Positions 55,831-64,000 of a DNA stretch of 64,000 bases are shown piece by piece. Source of the DNA: Clonostachys chloroleuca. Taxonomy: Eukaryota; Ascomycota; Sordariomycetes; Hypocreales; Bionectriaceae. Below the pieces are notes generated by a model. That model was not told the DNA's origin and did no database searches. It was given only the letters and a program-made list of their open reading frames with translations. Within the stretch, counting starts at the first letter, position 1. Each line of letters opens with the position of its first letter. A program made the position numbers and the translations under genes. The stretch covers positions 29,822,001 to 29,886,000 of the forward strand of contig JBANAY010000003.1 in NCBI GenBank assembly GCA_037952775.1. The letters are read 5' to 3'.

Positions 55831-58800
55831 TCAATCAATTATGATGGGACTCTTTCGCTTCATGCCTGCGAGGGATGTCGAAGAAGCCTGTACATTGGTC
55901 TCCGGCTCTGGGTCAGCGATGAGGTGCCTCATCTGCGTGATGGCAGTATACTCCTCTCCCAGGAGCTGGAGAAGTTGGCCCTGATCAAGGTCGCCCAGCA
56001 CCTTGTGCGCCCACTCAAATCGAACTTTCCAGTTACGTCGCGCCTGTTCATTCTGCTTGTTCGTCTTCGTAATGACGAGGGTCTGAGGGCTGCCAACACG
56101 CTCCGTCTCATGGGTGCAGTCGATCCGATGACGATCAATCTGGTTGTGCAAGTGTTGACGCCGCTTCTTGGCAACGGGAAACCGGCCAACTCGCTGTGTA
56201 GCGCTGGAGAGGAAGTGGTTCAGATGATTGCAGTCGGTGCAAGTGCATGGTACACCGGGCCGAGATAGAGAGACGTCCTTGGAGGGCTGGCGCTTCACGA
56301 AGTTGTTGAGAAACGCGTGATGGAACTTCGTGAACAGCTGCTGGTACCTAGGGGTATCGAGGGGTATCTCATGTTTAACGAGCACTTTAATGAGACCGTG
56401 AAGGACGGGCATCCACAAACTAAATGACGTGGCTGGAAGTTTCGAGGCTTGCTCAACGAACCTCGACGCAAAAGATTCCATCAAATCGCCGCTAGAATCG
56501 AGTTTGAGAAGATGGCCAAGGAATGCGAGTATTTGACCGCCATTTACAATTGTCTGCTCATCAGATTCGGCAGCTCCACCGTTACGGGCCTGTCGAAACC
56601 TTCTGGTGTCGTCCGGCTCCCTTGGTTGCACTTTGAGAGCCGGAAATTCAACTGACGAGAGGAATAGTTTAGCCACATCTCTATACGTTGATGGTCCCTT
56701 CTCAGCCAGCTTCGGTTCCGAAACCATCTCCTTCTTTAGACTACGTAGAAATGCCAGATAGAATGCCGGCACATCGTACCTGTCTTTTATTATCGGTGCA
56801 ACACTATAATTCAATTAATATAGCGCAGTTTAAGCGTATGGGAAATCACTTACGAGGTTGTGAAGAACTCAAGGGGGTCCTCGAAATAGAGAAGGATGCC
56901 GCACAAGGCTTCCCCGTCCTTGGACGTCAGTGGCTTACGAAGCCTTTCCTCCAAGCAGGCTTTCAGCGTTCGGCAAGCCCAAGCGTTCACAGACATCAGA
57001 CTTTTAGAGGTCGCAGGGCCAGGGAATATAGAGTGGGCCACAGAAGTGAAATTATACACGGCCAACAACTGCGTTGCCAACGATCCGTAGCCGAGGATCG
57101 ATGCTGATAGTCTAGAACTCAAATGTTTAGTCAATGTGTACCGGTCCGACGTTGGAAGAGAAATGACAATACCCGTTTTCAAGAAGGGCCAACTTTTGAG
57201 CAACATGATTGTCATCACTATTGGGTGCGTAAACAGAATTTGCCGCCCAGGTATAGAAAGCAATTGGGAGCAGCCCTATGTGGCGTGATGCGTTTCGCTC
57301 AAAAAGTTCATACGGCTGAAGATGCAGAGCCGCTTTAAGGACGTTGGCTGTTGTTTCTCCATCAAAGGGCGGGTTAGGCAGGCCGTATCTTCGCATGTCC
57401 GGATCCAGGTAACGACTCCATGCACTATCACAGAGTTTCTCTACCATGGCAATCCCGTTATTGGGTGCTTCAGCGTGTTCACTCCTGTACGCCCAATAAG
57501 AAATCAAGGACTGGACATTAGCGTGCGTGAGCTGGGAAGGATGATCACAATTCAAAAAATTGACGACGGAAGCTTTGGGAACAATCACGACGGCCTAGAT
57601 TAGCAGTAAGTTAGCTTCATACTCAGTCACCCAGAGATAATTAGGCGCATACCGCTATCCGATACCAATGAGTTGCTTGTGGCCGCTAGAATAGAAAGAT
57701 AATCAGCAAACGAGGAAGGTATAATTTTCAGCGGATTTCACCCTACCGAGTTGCCCATAAACCCCTCGTACTCCTCCTCGCCTTCTATGTCGTCGAAACA
57801 GTCCTCTTGGAGAAGATCATCCGTTTCAAATGACACGTTCTCCGTAACTACCCGGCCCTCGAAGTCAACCAGGGTCTTGATGGTATATCTTTGGTCATAG
57901 ACGTCAGTGATATGATGATAGCCCTCGTCTTCGTCTTCCTCATATTCGTCATCATCATAGTAGCCACCGTAGCGGCTACGACCACAACCCCGGACATGGG
58001 AATAGTCTTGCTCGACGCCACCACTCTCCTCCTTCTCTAGAAGCGCGAGGAAGATTTCAAAGGGGACACTGTTCGACGCCTCCTGCAGTGCACGCACTTG
58101 AGCCAGATCGCGGGGCTTCAAGCTTGAGAGGCGGATATTTGCCTGAGTGTATTCGTGGTCAAGAACATGGTAGAGAGCCTGATGTTTCTCGGATGCAGAC
58201 TGATCCTGGAGCCATCTTCGCAGAGTGTGACGGAGCGAATGGATGTTTGACCGTAACAGCGCAGCTGAGGGTGGCACAACGGAAGTGTCAATGGCCAGGT
58301 TGTAGGTAAGGACCCAACGGTAGCCCGATGTGACAGGGAGAACCTCATGCGTGACATCAGAATACCAACAGATGAATGAATGTTCGGCTTGCGATGTCTT
58401 GAACACCTTTTTCCCGCCGCAATGCTTCATAACCACGTCACCACCGGTATGAGGAGATGGTAAGCTTATGACAAGCGTCCCAAACATGCCGGGGATTTTT
58501 TCAGTGCTGCGAAAGTTAGAAAATGTGAGGCCAAGAGCACGGAGAAGTCATACTCTGTGTGTGGCTTGAACATTGCTCCCTGTTCGTAGATGAGCATCTT
58601 GTAGATCTCGCATCTAATGGTCGTATTGATGCCCAAGTCCAGAGCAGCGTGGGCACATAATGTCTGAACATAGTTATGCCACCTGTGATCCAAGAATCTG
58701 AATTGCTGGGGATCCAATTCCCAGGTGTTTCTGACTGCGGTATCCACGATTGTCTCACTGCCCTTTCCATAGGGGGCCTGTGCAGCCATCGCGATCATCT

Positions 58801-59050
58801 GCTTGGCCTGAGACTCTTGCAGGTCATTGGTTATACTCACAGGCCCAACGCCGTCAACAATCAAGCCGCAATCCGGCGGTCTCACCAAGGGACGGAATGA
58901 CGCAAAGGAGCCAGAGGCCTTGATCTCCGACAGAGCGGCGAGGAGATCAGCTTTGATCCCTCCGCGGAATGCATCGGTGCTGAGATCACTCGCCGGACTG
59001 GCCGCATCGCTGTGCGCAATGCCTCCAGTTGCAGAGCTTTGAGCAGCCAT
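55831..59050 (-). CDS. Large 2OG-Fe(II) oxygenase (prolyl 4-hydroxylase-like) protein
   Basis: Six exons (59050-58554, 58506-57747, a 33-base exon near 57680-57650, about 57597-57173, 57117-56854, 56803-55831) join in frame to about 980 residues. The oxygenase core is near residues 85-250: the first junction rebuilds KPHTDTEKIPGMFGTLVISL, giving the His-x-Asp iron ligands, then HTGGDVVMKHCGGKK, and CWYSDVTHEVLPVTSGYRW with the distal His and the 2-oxoglutarate-binding Arg. After this come an acidic low-complexity stretch (DDDEYEEDEDEGYHH) and a long helical C-terminal half with a CTCTDCNHLNHF cysteine patch. Such proteins are common in fungi as uncharacterised large 2OG oxygenases. Likely cytosolic or nuclear, as no signal peptide is seen. 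The substrate is unknown. Confidence 0.88.
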
Positions 59051-59939
59051 AATTTATCATTGGGGAGGAAAATAAAAATGGCGATTGTATAACAGCACGT
59101 ATTGTTGAGGAGAAGCCGCGAATATAACATTGTCGCGCGCCTCGAGAGCGGTGAACGCGTTGGGTTAGGGGCAATAATAAAGAAAAGGAAATGAAAATCT
59201 GGAAAAAGCAAAGTGCAATGACATTCTCACTGGCTGGCCTGCACGGTCGACTTGTCCCTTTTCTTTCCACACAGTTATTCTCATCGTTTGAGAGTGATCT
59301 TGTCGGCCATAGCGAACGATTAAGAATGACAGGTGGGTCAGAAAGTAGCATCAATCCCACCTAATTTTGCAGATGTATCCTTATATTTAGGTACTTTTAT
59401 TATACTAGCTGTACTCCACCTGTTATTTTCAATCGTTAGCTGTCTATGCAGAAGATTACAGTATGCTCTAAAGATGAGAATAACTGTACGGAAAGAAAAG
59501 AGACAAGGGTCCCAAGTGGATACTCTTGCACAATTTTTATGCATAGTTGTATAAAAAATAGTCTTTTTATTCAAGTGACCCGACTAGCTACCCTATGCCC
59601 CGACCATGTTCGAAGGATGTATGAAAAAAAAAAAGACTAACAAACAACAGACATGTCGAGAAATTAAGGTGTTTGGCTCAGATTCATTGCTAAGCTAGGC
59701 GGCAGAAACATTGGAGCCATCGCGAAAGGGTTGATAAACCAATGCGGAAATTCATGGTCATAGACAAACTTCATGGGTAATAAGAATATTACAAGTATCT
59801 ACGCATATTCAGTGTCAGCAATCATCTCAACCATCACTCGGGAAAGCGGAACCGTTCCGACGACCACTAGATTCGTCAGCATGATGCAGTGTTTCTCCCT
59901 TCACAATCCACTTCCGGTACTCAGTTCCTAAAATAAATG
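59051..59939. other. Promoter of the oxygenase gene and transition to repeats
   Basis: The first 200 bases are upstream of the oxygenase start at 59050. A foldback element lies at 59251-59507. From about 59510 the sequence becomes AT-richer with no gene, passing into RIP-decayed repeats near 59940. Confidence 0.5.
59251..59507. mobile_element. Foldback (MITE-like) element with 42-base inverted arms
   Basis: CTTGTCCCTTTTCTTTCC then CACAGTTATTCTCATCG (59251-59292) is the near-exact reverse complement of the stretch at 59466-59507. The arms match in all but a few positions over about 40 bases and enclose about 170 bases of non-coding sequence. The size suits a small non-autonomous DNA transposon or a hairpin-forming relic. 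No target duplication was identified. Confidence 0.6.
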
Positions 59940-60528
59940 GATATAGCTACTTAATCTATACTATTAAAAGTAGTTTTATTATAGTAAATAAGTTCTTAAT
60001 TAATTAAGTAATATATAATAAACATAGTTAGTAAATAGCTATCTCTTATTATTTCTAATAATAGCTATTATCTTTTAAAAGGTCTTATTAGAAGTATTAG
60101 CTAGATTCTAAGAGATTAGAATATTTATATTAGATATAGATATTATAGCTATTCTTATTTAAAAGATAGTTATAATTAATAATTAATAATTAATAATAAA
60201 ATATTTAGTAATTAATTTATTAAGTAATTAATAATATAATTAATTAGTTAATTAATTATAATAAACTTTAAGTTAGAAAGGAAATATAGTTATTATTATT
60301 ATTAGATAATAAGCTTTCCCCCTTAGGGGCTATAGTTATAACTAGGTTATTTATATATCTAGCTATATAAATACCTTCTATTACTAGAGTTTTTATAAAA
60401 TTAATACCTATATTTAAGCTGAAAGTATAATATTTTAACTTTATTTTATAGTATTAAAGATTTAGATATAAACTACTAATTATATTCTTAAAAAATATAT
60501 ATTATATTTTTTCTTTTTTTACTATTTT
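59940..60528. repeat. RIP-like AT-rich DNA, origin not recognisable
   Basis: The composition is almost pure A/T with many TpA steps and stops in all frames. It precedes the complete TG...CA repeat. No conserved retrotransposon motif could be read. Confidence 0.5.
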
Positions 60529-61392
60529 TGTTGAAATTACAGTGGCCTACAAGGTGTATTAGGCCTTGAGACCGCTATAACTAGCAGCAGTGGAAATTTT
60601 AGCTTCTAACTTATAGCGAACACTCCTCTATAACTTAGTCAAACTTCACACTAGAAAGTCGGTTTATAGTGCATTTTATAGCGCAAAAGGATCTTATTTT
60701 GGTGAGAGGAACCGGAAAAATATACCAATTTCTCTCATAGGTCTACCGACTAAAAACTACTCTAAAACCCGCTACAGCAGCTTCCCGGGCTACTTTTGAT
60801 TTTCCGCAAAATTTATTACTATAGGAAATCTAAAAAATTAACTCATAACTACCAAACCATAAGATAGATATATATAACCTTTTTAAGACCCACTTTTATC
60901 TGAAAGAGCTAGTTAAGCTGATCAGTTAAGTATAGATATTAGATATCTTATCTTTAAAGCTGAAAGAGATATCTAAGATCTAAGGTCTAGTCTAGGGTAG
61001 GTTGGTTATAGGGTAGCTTGGGTATAGGTTAGGCTACTAGAAGTTACTCAGATTTTTTCCTGAATTTTCTAGACCCTTATTTAGGCTAATATAGCCTAAT
61101 AACCTATAAATAACGCTGCTGACGCTCCTAGCCCTAAAGAGGAACTGGAGCCTGCTAAGCCGTAGCGGTCATAGCGGCCTGTAGCCACTGACCCACAGTG
61201 GCTGCAACCGCTATTGGCTCGTGATCGTAGTCGCTATCGGATAGCGGTCTCAATCGCTATTGGCTAGCTGTTACAGGGGATAGCGATCGCTAACAGTTAG
61301 TGGTTGCGACCGCTAGAGGTTAGTGGTTGCAACCGCTAACTTATAGCGATACGGTCACTAACTTATAGTGGCTATAGTCTCTCAATTCAACA
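60529..61392. repeat. Complete 864-base TG...CA-ended repeat (LTR-like)
   Basis: It starts TGTTGAAATTACAGTGG and ends CTCTCAATTCAACA, giving a terminal TGTTGAA/TTCAACA inverted repeat. Positions 60703-61392 match 1-710 of the window closely; this copy lacks a 23-base unit present there at 589-611. The 3' third is rich in GC palindromes while the middle is AT-rich. Likely an LTR; no coding potential. Confidence 0.75.
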
Positions 61393-62850
61393 ATTTTCTT
61401 TTATATAAATAGTTATTAATTTATATAAATAACTATTTTTAATAAATAATAAAGAATATTTAGTATAATAAACTTTAGATATTATACTAAGAGAAATAGT
61501 ATATACTAAAGTTTAGATAGATATTATACTAAATATAAAGATACTATAGTAAAATATAAGAATAGTACTTATTAAGGAAATCTATAAGTATCTGCTCTTA
61601 GGATATTAAGGAGTTAAGAAAATATTTAATAGAATAAGATAATATTATAATTACCCTAGTCTATAAAAAGATATATAAACTATAGTTTTAGAATATAATA
61701 TTTATATATAAATTAAATCTATAAGATATAAACTATATAAAGAACTTAAACTAGTTTTAGTACTAGAATAACTATAGTAATTAATATCCTTTAACTATAT
61801 TATTAAACTACTATTATTAATAAAACCTATAATAGGAGTATAGTATAATAGTATCTTAATTATTATTAATAGACTTATAAAGTATAGATATTTTATTCTA
61901 TATATAAAAGTAAGTTTTATAGAAGACTTTATATATTAATTCCTATAATATATAGTTAGTTATTATAGATTATCTAAAGAAATAATCTTAGATAAAGAAA
62001 TAACTTTTACCTTTAAATTTTAGTAATTACTTATAATATAAATAAGTACTAAGTATAAGCTTTTAATAGCTTATTACTCCTAGAGTAGTAGATAAATAGA
62101 ATATTTAAACTAAATATTAAAATAATACTTATAAGTATATATTAATTATAAATAAAATAATTAAATATAATTACTATCTATAGTACAGATTATATATAAT
62201 AGTTTAGTATAAGAATCTACTTAATTTATATCTATATATATAAACTATAGTTATAAACTAGAATTCTAAAACTAATAAATACTTAATAAACTAAATATAC
62301 TTACTACTATACTTATAAAAGAAATATTATATTTATTATATATAGAAATAAAAATAGAATTAGAATTTATCTAAAGAAGAATAAAGAAATATTATAATAA
62401 AATAAAATTAAAGGAACTAATTTTAAAGAAGGGAAATAAAATCTACTTACTCTATAAAAATATTATAATAATATAACTAAGTAATAAATTAGACTATAAA
62501 AAACTAGAACTATTTAAAATCCTAAAGAAAAAATTAGATACTAACTATAAACTATTACTATTAGATATAATATATATCTACCTAGTTTTTTATATCTTAT
62601 TATTTAAAAAAATCTTAGAAAATATTCTAGATTAAAACTATTTAATTAAGATCTATAAAGAAAAATATAAACTAAAAAAAATACTAAAGAAAGAAGTTAG
62701 AAATAGATAAATATTTTATTTTATTAAATAGAAAGAATATACTAATAATAATAATACCTAGGAATCTACTAAATACTTAAAGAACTATTAGAAGCTTATC
62801 TAATAGTATTACTAGATCTAGAAATATCTATTCTAATAAACTAAGAAGGA
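61393..62850 (+). mobile_element. Internally deleted second copy of the Gypsy relic
   Basis: From about 61425 the sequence matches the first copy from about 3945 onward: late RNase H/integrase spacer, integrase and the chromodomain-like end at about 62710-62800. Everything from gag to RNase H is missing, so the LTR-like repeat is joined directly to integrase-region sequence. Stops and AT-richness show heavy decay. The two copies differ at many sites, mostly A/T-directed. Confidence 0.75.
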
Positions 62851-63477
62851 GAAAGTTCTATACTTTCTTAAAGAAATACTAAATTAATCTTAATTTTTAA
62901 AAAAATAGACTTAGATAAAGAAATAACTTCTAAGAAAGAAACTATCTTATTAGCTATTTTTTCTATCTCCTTCTTCTTAATATATTTAAGCTCTTTAATA
63001 TTATTAATACTATAAGATACTACTTATATTATTTTATTAAGCTATAATTTCTTTTATTAATAAAAATATTAAATTTTTATATCTATAAGCTAATATTACT
63101 CCTCTACTACTTTAAGCTTAAACTTAAGCTTTTTATACTAATTAGTAATCTAATATAGCTAGCTAGGAGTTAGACCTTAAGTATTATAATAGACTTAATT
63201 ATTTTTAATATAATAGAAATACCTTAATAAAGAACCTTTAGATCTAAAATACTTATAACTATATACTTTATAATAACTATACTCTATCTTTATTATAAAA
63301 GAATTAAGTAAAATAGTATTAATTAAAGAATTATACTAAATAGTCTTTTTATAAAGAGATTTCTATATATAGTTAGATATTATTCTAAGAAGTATAAAGA
63401 AATAATAGAAGGAAGTTAGTATATTTACTAACTAAGCTACTAAATCTAGTTTTAAGGATATAACTAATAGAGAGGGA
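62851..63477. repeat. AT-rich non-coding tail of the second Gypsy copy
   Basis: This RIP-like sequence lies between the chromodomain remnant and the LTR-like block. It differs from the corresponding stretch after the first copy, so one of them has been rearranged. No gene is readable. Confidence 0.4.
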
Positions 63478-63846
63478 ATATTATATTATAAATTTAACTA
63501 ATATATACTATTATATATAGACCCTACTTTTTCTTACTAATTATATCTAGATTATTTAGATCTTATAATAATTCTTATAATTCTTAAATTTAGATTATTA
63601 CTAAGTATTAATAATCCCTTAGTATATATATATATTTATTTTACTAGATAGAATACTCTTTTAGATAGTTATTAATAATATTATCTATATATCTATTATT
63701 ACTAGCTCTATAATACTTATATATTAATAGTAACTTATATTATACAGCCTAAGATAATCTGATTATACTACTCAGAATACTACTCTGATTAGTTTAACCC
63801 TGACCTACCCTAGACCCCGTCTAGTATAAGTTATCCAACCGTTACA
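63478..63846. repeat. Third copy of the 380-base LTR-like block
   Basis: It matches the blocks at 5590-5970 and 6205-6570, including CTCAGAATACTACTCTGATTAG and an end reading AAGTTATCCAACCGTTACA. This copy keeps more G/C near its end than the others and so is the best guide to the ancestral sequence. Confidence 0.65.
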
Positions 63847-64000
63847 GATACAGGGCGCGTATAGATTCGTAACAGGTTAACTAGCTGGCTCTTAGAACCC
63901 CTTCCTGTTATAGTAATTTATATAAGTACCTTACTCACCGCCTTTAGTTACTTATATCTCTTAGTTTCTAACTAATCAGAGAAGGGTATATATATAAGAG
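63838..64000. repeat. Start of a further GC-richer repeat, cut by the window end
   Basis: GTTACAGATACAGGGCGCG followed by GTAACAGGTTAACTAGCTGG and CCCCTTCCTGTTA looks like the beginning of another, less mutated LTR-type repeat. It is truncated by the window edge, so it cannot be classified. Confidence 0.4.

Overview
The window looks like an accessory stretch of a filamentous ascomycete (Pezizomycotina) chromosome. The protein-coding genes are broken by short GT-AG introns of about 45-75 bases. They include three recognisable fungal Zn2Cys6 regulators, an RTA1-like membrane protein, a GH75 chitosanase, an NLR-type relic and Tc1/mariner, LINE and Gypsy relics. The two ends (about 1-6650 and 59940-64000) are extremely AT-rich, TpA-rich and full of stops, which is the footprint expected of repeat-induced point mutation (RIP). 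A Penicillium/Aspergillus-like species is plausible but cannot be proved from sequence alone.

Layout. 1-6600: RIP-decayed Gypsy retrotransposon with repeated LTR-like blocks. 7.2-12.4 kb: two divergent multi-exon genes for alpha-helical, coiled-coil proteins of unknown function. 12.9-16 kb: a graveyard holding an NLR/TPR relic, a Tc1/mariner relic and a LINE relic. 16.6-23.1 kb: Sulfotransfer_4-like enzyme, Zn2Cys6 regulator, RTA1-like protein and DUF3500 protein. 23.6-30.4 kb: a probable aromatic-compound catabolic group (fumarylacetoacetate-hydrolase-family enzyme, a small unknown protein, an FAD monooxygenase and a Zn2Cys6 regulator). 32.1-34.8 kb: a small secreted His/Pro/Gly-rich protein and an MFS transporter with two apparent frameshifts. 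36.1-40.9 kb: a secreted protein with two inhibitor-I9-like domains, divergent from a subtilisin-like protease gene carrying a 4-base duplication that breaks the frame. 42-44.5 kb: an unknown protein and a protein with a striking Cys-Cys repeat. 44.8-52.1 kb: Zn2Cys6 regulator, cupin, CoA-transferase family III enzyme and MDR oxidoreductase. 54.3-59.05 kb: chitosanase and a 2OG-Fe(II) oxygenase-like protein. 59.25-59.5 kb: a foldback element. 60.5-64 kb: a second set of RIP-decayed repeats sharing families with the left end.

How genes may work together. The 44.8-52.1 kb group is the best candidate for a previously undescribed co-regulated pathway. The upstream regions of all four genes contain CGGACCG or its complement (CGG and CCG half-sites one base apart, a plausible Zn2Cys6 target), and three of the five sites share a longer consensus close to CCGGACCGTGCCCA. 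A degenerate fragment of the CoA-transferase gene lies just beyond this group, so the locus has been duplicated and partly lost. The I9/subtilase pair and the divergent coiled-coil pair are two further paired systems worth testing. Several loci are visibly decaying, consistent with a fast-evolving, transposon-flanked region. I found no tRNA, rRNA or CRISPR. All exon joins are read from splice-site logic, not from transcripts.
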